NCBI GenBank assembly: GCA_030248065.1
Contig: JASAMV010003979.1
Coordinates: 18,971-82,970 of the forward strand
Origin: Rhynchonema sp. JSB1_4
Taxonomy: Eukaryota; Nematoda; Chromadorea; Monhysterida; Xyalidae
Length of the DNA: 64,000 nucleotides
Direction of reading: 5' to 3'
Program-made: the position numbers and the translations under genes
Notes under the pieces: generated by a model
The model's input: the letters and a program-made list of their open reading frames with translations, nothing else
What the model was told of the DNA's origin: nothing
The model's database searches: none
In this document: positions 50,060-61,140 of the stretch, piece by piece
Layout: the number at the start of each line of letters is the position of its first letter
Numbering within the stretch: the stretch's first letter is position 1

Positions 50060-50901
50060 CAGAGGTCGCAATCGGGCCGGCCCGAGGTCGGGCCGGGCCG
50101 GGCCGGGCCGCGATTTTGGGCTTTTGGCTCGGGCCGGGCCGGGCCGGGCCGGAGATTTGGAGGGTCGGGCCGGGCCGGGCCGGGCACCCCGGCCCGAAGC
50201 TTCTGAAGTGACTTATTTTACTGAAAAAGTAGGGGTTTTTTTGTCAAAAATACTAAAATTTCTGACGGATTTGGCAAGTAAGTGATCAGTATTGTCCAGT
50301 GGTGTGGCTACCCAGGCGTGCAATCAACCTACTGTACCACCAGAAAGGTCTGCAACTGAAATCAACCTACTTATTGTACCGGCCGAGCTTGGGGGGAACA
50401 AATTTTTTATGTCTAAATTTAGATGAAAATGTGTTCCAAAACCCTCGCGATTTTTCGATTATTTGGAGTGAAAAATATCGATCTTATACCATTTTGAGCC
50501 AAAAATAGCAACCTACTGTACCAGCCGGGGGGCGGTGACCTACCTACCTGCTGTACCAGGATGGCACGTCATCTACCTTACCTACCTACCTACTGTACCT
50601 AGGGGGGACCCCCACCCCCCAGCCACCATTGGTATTGTCTATCTGGCGACTTTTTCATGGAAAACAATGAATTTTCAACCAAAAAAAGCAGATTCAAAAA
50701 TCGCAAAAAATTATGACAAAAATTGGGTTAAGATCTGAGCCAAAAATTCGGGCCGGGCCGGGCCGGGCCGGGCCGGAGATTTGGGTGTTCGGGCCGGGCC
50801 GGAGATTTGGGGGTACCGGTCGGGCCGGGCCGGGCCGGGCCGGAGATTTGGGGGCTCGGGCCGGGCCGGGCCGGCCAAACCCGGCCCGATTGCGACCTCT
50901 G
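50060..50901. mobile_element. hAT-like element with terminal GGGCC arrays
   Basis: Ends CAGAGGTCGCAATCGGGCC and complement, with the 8-bp duplication GTCCCGAA (50052-50059 and 50902-50909). Inside each end lie arrays of GGGCC/GGCCC with GGAGATTTGG spacers. The middle is host to a second insertion (50297-50631). Confidence 0.88.
50297..50631. mobile_element. 335-bp hAT-like element nested in the GGGCC element
   Basis: Ends CAGTGGTGTGGCT and AGCCACCATTG (imperfect complement). The 8-bp duplication GTATTGTC lies at 50289-50296 and 50632-50639. The interior carries CTACCTACTGTACC-type tandem units. Confidence 0.85.
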
Positions 50902-51372
50902 GTCCCGAAACCAGACGAAACAAATGAGACGAAAACGCGGCGAGGCGGAGGAATAGGAAAGCGAAAATTTTCTCTTTCTTTTCTTTTTCGAAATTCCCGC
51001 GCGTCTAATTCAGCAATCTTCCACCATAATTAAAAAATTCCCGCCAATTCTCAAAAAGGCATTTCCTGCGTTTCAAGGGATATGTTCAGACGGCAATGGG
51101 ATTTCTGAAGGCGATGTGGTGGGCAATGGAATTTTCATAAAGGCACAGATAACAACCGCAACGCAGCTGCCTATGCCTAAGCCTAAAATATGTGGAGGTG
51201 GTAGCAAACAGCACGATCTGGGTGCATTTGATGCGTTCGATTTCTTTTTCATTGCAATGTCGGTTACACAGTAAGAATATGTCTGCAAGCGTTACACAAT
51301 TGTTACTGTCACATGCTGGTATAGCAGGGGTCTTGACAAACTTTGATGACAGCAATTACAGGTCCACACTGA

Positions 51373-52097
51373 TTATCGTGCCGCGAAGATGTCAACATTG
51401 TTTTTCCCAGGTCCGATCACTTCTGTGCTCTTCCTGATTTGATCGCGAAGGGATCTTTTCGCTTGACCAATCGTCGCGGTTCGCATTTTGCAGTCATATT
51501 GATTGTGTAGCCACTGTGGTTTGCGCACCTGCCATCGCATCGATGCCCCGCATCCACTTCACAATCGTTATGTAGCCTTTGAAAAGTATGAGTGTGGCCA
51601 TCGTTGCTGCCACAAGAAGATGTGGTCCAAGCCACAGCTGTCGACTCATGACTTCCTTGATGTTGCTGACTTTCTATCTTCGTTGTGTGCTGTGTTTGAG
51701 GCATCTGGGCCAGTTGAGAGCGATTGCCTTGACCACCGGAAATGTTGGAAGTCATTAGTAGTTATATTCGACAGTCATACTTTTGAAAGTAATTGATGTG
51801 TCCAAACGAAGCTTAAATATCACCGTCAGATAAAACATTTTACTCACGAACGGGCTTCCGTTTTGGCCGCTGTCTCACTTCATCGTTTTTCGGTGCGATC
51901 AGGGCTCCCAGACTCATGTTACTGCCAAATTCTCTTGCATTTCGATCAATGTTGACCTTGTGTCCCAGCTCCTTGTTGCGATTCCACGATGCAAACGCCA
52001 TCTCCGTAATGTCCGCTGATGTGCTGAAGTAAATGCACTGGCACGCTAGTGGTGGAGGAGTGCTTTGTCCGAATGAGATAAAGAATGCTGAGCAATT
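51373..52097 (-). CDS. Hypothetical protein, two possible exons, incomplete model
   Basis: Minus-strand exon 51848-52097 (phase 0 in, ending in phase 1 at a GTGAGT donor) encodes 83 residues including CSAFFISFGQSTPPPLACQC and WNRNKELGHKVNID. A second coding block, 51373-51528 after a GCAG acceptor, encodes VRKPQWLHNQYDC and KRSLRDQIRKSTEVIGPG before a stop. The phases of these two blocks do not join directly, so a further exon or a different model is needed. A competing frame runs 51417-51727 and would join in phase to the first block, and a Cys/His-rich ORF lies on the plus strand at 51503-51796. I do not recognise the family. Coding potential is plausible but unproven. Confidence 0.35.
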
Positions 52098-54606
52098 CTA
52101 AAAAAACAAATAGTGCTATTTGAGACATGAACTAGCCGGGTTGTCTGGGAACTTCTGTCATACAACGGATTCAACTATGTTCCAGTTTCAATCTTTGGAT
52201 TCGAAAACATGATGGGCTGCGTGATAAAGCACAGAAGTCAAAAAAAGAGCCGTTCTCAAATAGAATGCTGCGAAGCTTGCGTTCAACTCGCGGTCACGGA
52301 TCGCCTTGGGCACAATGCGCTTTCAACTGAGCTGTGTTTTTTCATCCCGTCTTCATCCAGCTAGACACTGGCACGCACGTATATCGGTTACACCATTCTT
52401 ACTGCAGGAAAACAACATCGTGAAATCCGAGATGCAATATATAGGTTGGTATTTTTTAACCCTCTTTGGTTTCAAAACATTTGCCTTCACAAAAAGCCCC
52501 GTAAAGATTTCGCTGCGGAGTTGATTATACTGTGTTTACCCTCAAGTGAATAAACGAAGATTTACTTAGAAAACAAACGTCAGAAAAACGACCCATTTGT
52601 GTGATCAGGAGTTTCATGCGTCGGTCAATTAAAAAAATATATTCAATGTATATATAATATGTATATGGCCCTATCATTATCCAGACAAACATGATGTGTT
52701 TCCTCCCGTTTCCAGTGATGCAGTCGTGTTGTGCGGCTGCGGTCCGGTGCTTCTGAACCTCAAACCTGCGGTTAGTATTCCAGTACCACCAAAAACTGCC
52801 GCAGACCGCAGCCACACTCGGTTGTGGCAAGTGTCGCTGTTGGCCAACTGCGGTACTGCTACTGTCGGGGTATGGGGGGTGCACACGCTTTGGGCATACA
52901 CTATCCATTGATTACCGCACTGCAGCACCGCAGAAGTTTGAAATTTTTCAAACTCACTTGAGGCTCTGCAGCACTGAAATGCGGTCGCCACAAACCGCTA
53001 CCGCACTCACAAATAACCGCACCTATTTCTACGGTTGCGGTGCCGCTACCGAACCGCAGGAAACGACCGCATCATCACTGGAAACAGGCCTTTACAAAAC
53101 ACCAAAACACCGTCATCAATGTCACCACGCAACGCACCATAAACCAAAGCAAGCACTGCATTGCAGTTATAGAACATGGAATCATCTGACGTTTATGTCT
53201 GTGCGCCCACCGGATCCTATAGAACCATCCCTCCACGTCCAGTTCAATCAGGCCGAGTGGGTTGGAGATAGGCTTGATGGTTAGGCCTGGGTGAGGCATG
53301 TGGTAAGAGTTAGGCTTAGATATACTCTTAGGCCGCTCTCTGACAAACGCGAAAAGCGAAAAGCGCAAAGTTCAGCACAACAGCAACTCCTTAACCACGG
53401 GCCTAAACCACAGTGATGCTCAAAAAAAATGTTTCAGAGGCTGTTTGGCGTGCGCTGTGGATGACGAATACGCTGAAAAACTTTTTGCTTTTGTCAGAGA
53501 GCGGCCCTGGGGTTACGCTTTGGCCCAGGTCGTGGGTTGAGCACTGGTTAACGGGTCGAGTAGAGGAAGAAGTTGGTCGCCTTCAGTGCTGTATTTCAGG
53601 CTTGGTTTTAGGCTTGGGCTTAACTTTGGATTTTGGATTCGGAACCCACGTCCTTGGATTCGGTGGTCTCAGCAGAAATGGGAGATAGAATGCACCAAAA
53701 CGTAGTCTGACTCTGGATTTGTTTTTCGGTTAACTTGTGGCTTTGGCTCCCATTCGGTGTTGTTCCTGGGGGGTCGGGGGGGGGGGCCTTCAGGTGCGCC
53801 ATCTCCCCTTCAGACGGTACACTATCCTCCTACCTCCTAATTTTTTTCTAAAATAGACAAGTTGAGGACCAATTAGGTGTAGGGTCTTCCCTTTCCCCCC
53901 TCGGGGATACACTATCTCCTCCTCCGAAAAACGGAGGGTCCGCTATCTTCCGGACCAAGAACTGCACTTGCTTCCATTTGGGCATAGGTTTAGACCTAGG
54001 TTTGAGCCCGGAAGACTTGTGCACATTGAACACATTCACGACTGACTTTAAGCGGTTTCCATCACAAACGTTCCGTTTACCGGGCCCTTTCGGTGAGAAA
54101 CATTAGGTCTATTTTACCGGGCCACCTGTTATTGCTCGCGTATGAACATGTAAAGGCAAACTACGTCAACATGAGCTCGATTTCGCAGCTGGCGCGGCCC
54201 GTGCCCGATTGACGCCTCCGTTACAATTTTGTTTTTCCTACCAGAGATAAGGAATGGGCCGGGGTAACTTCGGCCCGGCCCGATTTAAAAGTCCAAAATC
54301 GCGGCCCAGCCCCGCCCGAGCCTAAGAAGGTCGGCCCGGCCCGAGTTCGGGGTCAAAAAAAGGCAAAAATGCTCAGAAAAAGCCAAAATTTCCAAAAAAA
54401 ACTTTCTCGGGCAACCGTGTTTATGTGTTTGTAATCGTGCCAGGAAGACTGATTATAAATAAAACGGATTAAACGGATTTTCCGGATTAAACGGATTTTT
54501 GCGTGCTGGGGGGAAGACTGATTATGGACTGGAAAATAAAACGGATTAAACGGAATCCAGCTGTAACTTAGTTCTGAACCAAGGCTTGGGCTTAGGCTTG
54601 AGCTCA

Positions 54607-54632
54607 GGCTTAGGCTTAGGCTTAGGCTTACG
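54607..54632 (+). repeat. Short TTAGGC array
   Basis: About four perfect TTAGGC units, flanked by degenerate CTTGGGCTTAGG-like units over about 54.59-54.70 kb. The unit equals the nematode telomere repeat. It lies in the middle of a foldback whose arms carry GGATTAAACGGA / TCCGTTTAATCC. Confidence 0.85.
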
Positions 54633-55462
54633 TTTGCGCACATATTTAAACTTGAGCCTTGACTCAGGCTTAAACTTAGGCTTGGGCTTAGGCTGAATAC
54701 ATGCATGGCATGCACAGCACTCGTAATCAGCCTTCCCGGGAAACGGCCCTGGGGGGAAGGCTGATTATGCGGATTCCGTTTAATCCGTTTTATTTTCAAA
54801 TCCATAATCAGTCTTCCCCCCAGAGCCTCTGCAGGGTGCACTGATTACAATAGTAATCAGTCTTCCATCAACCTTTGTAATTCGTCTTTGTGAACCGGGT
54901 CCATTTGGGTCCCACAAAATATGTATTGTTTTTACTGTGCGCGAAGCGCAATTTTTTGATATTTTTGGTCAAAAAAGTGCTTTTGGCTTGAAATTTGAAG
55001 CAATTCCGGCCCGGCCCGACCCGAGCCAAAAGTCCAAAATCCCGGCCCGGTCCTAATCTCCGTTTTCGACTCTGCTCAACAGCAGACAATCGTTCATCGG
55101 ACTTGAAAATGAAAGTGTCCGGTCAGCCTGAAACGCGCAATGCAATGCAAGAGATTTTTTCCTCAGCAGCAGAGATCGATTAGGAGATTCAAATTCAAAT
55201 TTATCTGCAAGCTTACGCGAAGACCTTCACAAGATCCGGAAAAACCCTCAAAATAAAACAGTGTTAATAACAAAGAATGTGAACATGAATGAATAAACGA
55301 CAATGGAAACGCACCGGTGAGATGACACCAACCAAACGAGCCACACTAGCACAAACAACGCACAAACAACGGCAAACTCAGCAACGGATGACGAGAACGA
55401 GGATACGATTTTAAATATTGATGATGATCTGAAAGCAGCAACCCAGTGACTGAGGAGATCAG

Positions 55463-55985
55463 TCAACGACGGCTGAAAATTTTGAGATAATGTGGCAAGA
55501 AACTACGTCTCGACCACGTGAGTTTAGGTAGTTTAGTTTTAAAGGCCGCAATTGAGGCAGCAGAGACGACGCCCTCTGGTAGCCTGTTCCAGAGGTCCAC
55601 GACACGATAGGCCCAGTATCCGGACAAGTCTGCACCCGCGCCATGGACTCGACACAAACTGTGGGAGTGCCCTCGGGTTGGGCGGCCGGTGTCACGAGAT
55701 GGAAAGAAGGATTCCTTGGTTACCCCAGGTATGAGACCATGAACGACCTTGTACACAAGCACAAGATCGTTCACGGTCCGGCGATAAATTAGGGGGTCTA
55801 AATTTAGGGCATGCAAACGCTGTTGGTAAGACAGTGTCTGCATGCCAGGTAAATAGTAAGTGAACCGACGTTGAATTTTTTCAACGTTTTTAGCTAAAGT
55901 GACATTTTGAGGGGACCAAATGGACATAGAGAATTCCAGTAAAGGGCGGACATAGGCCAAATAAAGCTTTCGGAGGAAGTCGAGA
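55463..55985 (-). mobile_element. 5'-truncated LINE: C-terminal reverse-transcriptase region
   Basis: A 165-aa open frame plus a few upstream codons reads LYLAYVRPLLEFSMSIWSP, VEKIQRRFT, LSYQQRLHALNLDPLIYRR and VVDLWNRLPEGVV, the typical thumb and C-terminal part of CR1/Jockey-type non-LTR retrotransposon polymerases. The start is truncated at about 55.99 kb, where G-rich sequence begins. The frame is open to its stop; no catalytic RT motifs remain, so it cannot encode an active enzyme. Confidence 0.88.
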
Positions 55986-55990
55986 TCAGT

Positions 55991-56454
55991 GTTGGAGGTA
56001 CTCTGGAGGGGGGGATACCTACTGTACCGCGCTCGGAGAGGGGGGGATACCTACTGTACCAGAGCCGATGGCCTGGGGGGGGTTATGTAACTAGAGGGGG
56101 GTCTGGGGGGGGGTTGGGGGGGGGTTAGGTTTTGGGGTGAAAATTTTTTATGTGTTTATTATGTGTGGAATCGTGTGAAAATGTAGTATTCTGCGCGTGT
56201 AGTGTGTGTAATTTCGGGTAATTTGAGGTAAAAACCACTGATTTTGCACTAATTTCGGCCATTTTGGTCAAAAATCTGCCTCTTCTGGCAAAATCGGGGG
56301 GAGTACTTACTGTACCGGCTAGTGAAATGGGGGAGACTGACTGTACCATACCAAACATCGGGGGGGGTAGACCCCACTCCTGTACCAGGCGAGGGGGGAT
56401 ACCTGCTTGGTAGGGGGGGGGCGTACCCCCCCAAACCCCCCCCCACCTCCAACA
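55991..56454. repeat. Spacer of the large inverted repeat, G-rich CTACTGTACC units
   Basis: Repeated GGGGGATACCTACTGTACC units with long G runs and their complements. GGAGGTACTCTGG on the left and CCACCTCCAACAC on the right are weakly inverted, so the spacer may itself be a transposon related to 50297-50631. Confidence 0.6.
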
Positions 56455-56985
56455 CTTGTCTCAATTCTCGAAAGCTTTATTTGGCGGAGCCCATCCCCGC
56501 CTCTCACTGGACTCTATGTCCATTTGTCCCGGAAAATGTCCTTAGCTAAAAAACTATTCTTAAAAAATTCAACGTCTGTTCACTAATTATTTACCTGGCA
56601 TGAAGACACCGTCTAACCCAACAGCGTTTGCACGCCCGTACGTAGACCCCTAATTTATCGCCTTACCGCGAAACGATCTTGTGCTTGTGGGACAAGGTCG
56701 TTCATGGTCTCTCATACCTGGGGTAACGAAGGACCCCTTCTTTCCACCTCGTGACACCGGCCGCCCAACCGAGGGCACTCCCCACAGTTTTGTGTCGAGT
56801 CCATGGCGCGGTGAAACAGACTTGTCCGGATACCTGGCCTATTGTGTCGGGCGCCGCCTTGCAACAGAAGGAATTAGTAGTTGACGCTCCTGCTGCCTCA
56901 ATCTGCGGGTGTGGCTTTAAAAAAACGACTACCGCAAACTGACGTGGTCGAGACTGAAGTCTTGCCGACATTACTCTCTGAGTTT
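56455..56985 (+). pseudogene. Inverted, frameshifted copy of the LINE end
   Basis: Matches 55463-55985 in reverse orientation. Recognisable pieces: RKLYLAEP, VTKDPFFPPRDTGRPTEG and SGYLAY. Several small insertions and deletions break the frame that is open in the left copy. Confidence 0.8.
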
Positions 56986-59880
56986 CAGCCGTCGTTCACT
57001 GATCTCTCCAGCTGACTGGGTTGCTGCTTTCCAATCATTTATCAATATTTAAAATCGTATCCTTGTTCTCGTTATTTGTTGCTGAGTTTGCCGTTGTTTG
57101 TGTGTTGTTTGTGCTAGTGCTGGGCCGTTTGGTCTGTACGATCGACTACCTGGCGGCGCTTTCCATTGTTGTTGATTCATTCATATGTCGGCATTTTCGG
57201 TTATTAACACTGCTTTTAATTTTGAGGGGTTTTTTTGTATCTTGTGAAAGCCTTTTCTTTCTAAGCCTTGCGAAAGAAATTGGAATTCGAACCTCCTGAA
57301 TCGACTCGCGCCGCGCGTAATCTCTATTGCATTGCGCGGTTTCAGGGCTGACCGGACACTTTCATTTTTAAGTTCTGAACTGAACGATTGTCTCTGGCTG
57401 TTGAGCAGAGTCGAAAACGGAGATTAGGACCGGGCCGGGATTTCTGGAACTTTGGCTGGGTTGGCGCCGGGGGCCGTTGAATCGCTTGTAATTTCAAGCC
57501 AAAGCACTTTTTTGAACCAAAAAGATCAAAAATTGGCGCTTCGCGCACAGTAAAAACAAAGAATATTTTTGAGGAACCGAAGTCTACCCTGACTTCACAA
57601 AGACGAATTACAAGAAGGTTTATGGAAGATTGATTACGATTGTATCAGTGTACCTTGCAGAGGCTCTTTGGAAGATTATTATGGATTTGAAAAATAAAAA
57701 CGGATTAAACGGAATCGGCACAAATCAGCCTTTCGAGGGCCGCTTTCCCGGGAAGGCTTATTACGAGTGCCGCGGATGCCATGAATGTATTCAGCCTAAG
57801 CCCGAGCCTAAGTTTAAGCCTGAGTCAAGGCTCAAGTTCAAACACTCGTGCGAAACGTAAGCCTAAGCCTAAGCCTAGCTCTTGAGTTCTTAGCCTAAGC
57901 CCAAGCCTCGGTTCAGAACTAAAGTTAAAGAGCCGGATTCCGTTTAATCCGTTCTATTTTCCAGTCCATACCAAGCTCTCCTCTCTAGCACGCAAAAATT
58001 GGCGCTTTGATCTGGGGGAAATTGCTCTGGCTTAAATCGGAATTTTATTCAGTAACCAGTCTCCTGCACGGTATTACAAACACATAAACACTAAAAACTG
58101 GCCCAGAAAAAGTTTTTCCTGAAAATTTTTGGCTTTTCTCGAAGCATTCCGCCTTTTTTCGACCCCTAACCGGGGGCCGGGCCGACCTTCTTTTAGGCTC
58201 GGTGGGCTGGTGGCTGGCGATTTTGGACTTTTAAAAATTGGCCTGCCCGAATGTGCCCGCCTATTTCTCTAGTCCTCTGTAGGAAAACAAAATTGTAACG
58301 GAGGCGCTCAATCGGGCACGGGCTGCGTGATGCCCTGCGAAAAATCTAGCTCATGTTCACGAAGTTTGCTCCTTTTTACACGTTCATACGCGAGCAATAA
58401 CAGGTGGCCCGGGAAGACTTGTTCTCCGAGGGACCGAAAGGCGCCCCGGTAAAACTAAACGTTTGGTGATGGAAACCGCTTAAAGTCAGTCGTGAAATGT
58501 GTTCAATGCCGGCATAGCTTCCGGCCTTAATTATGATGCTGAACCATGCCCAAATGGAAGCAAGTGCAGTTGGTTCTCGTAGAATAGTGGATCTTTCTGT
58601 TCTGCGGAGGGCGGAGCCAGCGTATATCGAGGTAAGGAAAACCTACACCTGAATTGTTTTACCTTTTAATTTTTTTTAGAAAAAATTAGGAGGTAGGAGG
58701 AGAGTGTCCCCACCGTCCTTAAGGGAGACGGTGCAACCTGAAGGGCCCCTCCCCCACCCCCAAGGTATGACACCGAACGGGAGCCGAGTCACACAACCGG
58801 ACCTAAAACAAATCCAGAGTCAGTACTTACGTCCGGGAGTGAACATTCGCATCTCCCATTTCTGCTGTAGACGATCTGAATCGATAGGACGCTGGTATCC
58901 GGGATCGAAATTGAAGACCAAGCCCAAGTCAAACCAAGCCTGAAATACAGCACTGAAGGCGAACTAACTTCTTCCTCTGACTGACCCCGTTAACCAGTGA
59001 TTAAACCGCACGACCTGGGCCAAAGCGTAACCCCAAGGCCGCTCTCTACAAAAAGCAAAAAGTTTTTCAAGCGCATCCCGCTCATCCACAGCGCACGCCA
59101 AACAGCCTCCTAAACATTTTTTCAGCATCACTGCGGTTTAGGCCCGTGGTTAAGGAGTTGCTGTTGTGCTGAACTTTGCGCTTTTCGCTTTTCGCGTTTG
59201 ATCAGAGAGCGGCCTAAGAGTATATCTAAGCGCAACTCTTACCACATGCCTTATCTTAGTGCCTAAACCATTCAAGCCGATCCTCGAACCCATTCTTGCC
59301 TCATCGAAGCGGACGTGGAGGGAATGGGTTCGATAGGATCCGGTGGGCGCACAGACATAACGCTTCATATGTTTTCATGTTCTACAACCGCAATGCAGTG
59401 CTTGCTTTGGTTTATGGTGTGTTGCGTGGTGACATTGATGACGCAGTGTTTTGTGTTCCGGCAAGGCCTGTTCCAGTGATGATGCGGTTGTTGGCTTGGT
59501 TTCTTTAAGCGGCATGGAAACCGTAGTAATAGGTGCGGGTTATTTGTGAGCTGTAGCGGTTTTTCGCTACCGCATTTCAGTGCTGCAGAGCCTCAAGTGA
59601 GTTTGAAAATTTTAAACTTCTGCGGTGCTGCAGGTGCGGTAATCAATGGATAGTGTATGCCCAAAGCGCGGTGCACCCCCCCCATAATCCCTACAAGAAG
59701 ATAGTACCGCAGTCGGCCAACAGCGACACTTGCCACAACCGAGTGTGGCTGCGGTTTGTTGCAGTTTTTTTGTGGTACTGGGAAGCCCCACCTAACCGGA
59801 GGTTTGAGGTTCAAAAGCACCGGACCGGCAGCCGCAATAACACGAACTGCATCACTGGAAACGGAAAGGAACACATTCAC
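56986..59880 (-). repeat. Large inverted repeat, right arm
   Basis: Complement of about 52.69-55.45 kb. Landmarks: AACAACGGCAAACTCAGCAA complement near 57.08 kb, the GCCTAA run at 57.86-57.88 kb, the AGTTTTTCAGCG-type block near 59.06 kb and the GCGGTAATCAATGGATAGTG block near 59.64 kb. It differs from the left arm by many single-base indels. Confidence 0.85.
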
Positions 59881-61140
59881 GACTGACTTTAAGTTTCATC
59901 ACAAACGTTCCGTTCTACCGGGCCCTTTTGTCTCGAAACATTAGGTCTCATTTTACCTGCTTATCTGGTCATCGGTCGCGTATGAACATGTAAAGGCAAA
60001 CTACGTCAACATGAAGCTCGATTTTTTTAGCTGTGCGGCGGCCCGTGCCCGATCGACGCCTCCGCTTTACAATTTTGTTTTTCCTTACTCAGAGATAGTA
60101 AAGGAATGGCCGGGGTAACTTCGGGCCCGGCCGATCCTAAGTCCAAAATCTGTGCCCGAGCTCTGCCCGAAGCCTAAAAGGTCGGGCCGCGCCCGAGTTC
60201 GGTCAAAATAAAAAAAAATGCTCAGAAAAAGCCAAAATTTCCAAAAAAAAACTTTTCTCGGCAACCGTGTGTTATGTGTTTGTAATCGTGCCAGGAAGAC
60301 TGATTATGGATTGAAAATAAAACGGATTCAAACGGAATCTATTTATTAATCAGCCTTCCCCCCAGGCCGTTTCCCGGGAAGCGCTTGATTACGAGTGCTG
60401 TGCATGCCACCTCGCATGTATTCAGCCTAAGCCCAAGCTGTAGTTTAAGCCTCGAGCTCAAGGCTCTAAGTTTAAATATGTGCGCAAACGTAAGCCGAAG
60501 CCTAAGCCCAGGCCTGCGTGAAGTGAGAGATGCCGAAGCGTGCGGATCCAGAACTAAACTTAATTTTACGCCTGGGAATTTGGCTTAATCCGTTCATTTC
60601 TTTCTCAGCTCTCATAAACGAAACTCCCCTGACTAAAAATCCCCTTTGTTTAATCTTGCAATTTAATCCGTTTAATCTGCTTTTATTTCATATAAAAAAT
60701 CAGTTTTCCCGGGGCACGATCAAAAACACATAAAAATATGAAATTTGCCGTGAGAAAGTTTTTCTGGAAAATTTTGGCTTCTCCCGCAGCGCTTTTGCCT
60801 TTTTTTGACCCCCGAACTCGGGCCGGGCTGACCTTCGTAGGTCGGGGCGGGGCTGGGCCGGCGATTCTCGACTTTTAAATCGGGCCGGGCCCAGCTTCAC
60901 CCGGCCCATCCTTATCTCTGTAGGAAAAACAAAAATTTGTAACGGAGGCGTCAAATCGGGGACGGGCCGCGCGGAGCTGCGAAAATTTGAGCTCAACGTT
61001 GATGTAGTTTGCCTTTGACATGTTCATACGCGAGCAATAACAGGTGGCCCGGTAAAATAGACCTGAATGTTTCTCACCGAAAAGGGCCCGGAAAACTGGT
61101 AACGTTTTTTGGTGACTGGAAACTGCTTAAAAGTCAGTCG
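59881..61140. repeat. Rearranged fragments of the repeat unit
   Basis: About 59.88-60.3 kb resembles 54.03-54.43 kb in direct orientation. About 60.3-60.73 kb resembles the TTAGGC foldback. About 60.73-61.14 kb is an inverted copy of the GGCCC-rich part. The pieces form a second, smaller palindrome. No coding sequence is seen. Confidence 0.65.

Larger units (their letters stand above)
52690..55990 (+). repeat. Large inverted repeat, left arm
   Basis: This 3.3-kb block reappears inverted at about 56.46-59.88 kb and, without its LINE end, in direct orientation at about 61.14-63.97 kb. It contains a GCGGTACTGC-rich palindromic section (52.7-53.1 kb), a block with GGTCGTGGGTTGAGCACTGG (53.5 kb), GGCCC-rich sequence, a foldback with TTAGGC units and the end of a LINE. 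Confidence 0.85.

Noticed and set aside
50005..50285. Gly/Ala/Pro-rich ORFs over the GGGCC arrays
   Set aside because: Open frames arise from GC-rich repeat composition inside a transposon; no support for translation.
47160..50910. CRISPR-like spaced repeats
   Set aside because: The repeats are inverted, variable in spacing and bounded by transposon ends with target duplications; no cas-like genes and a eukaryotic context.
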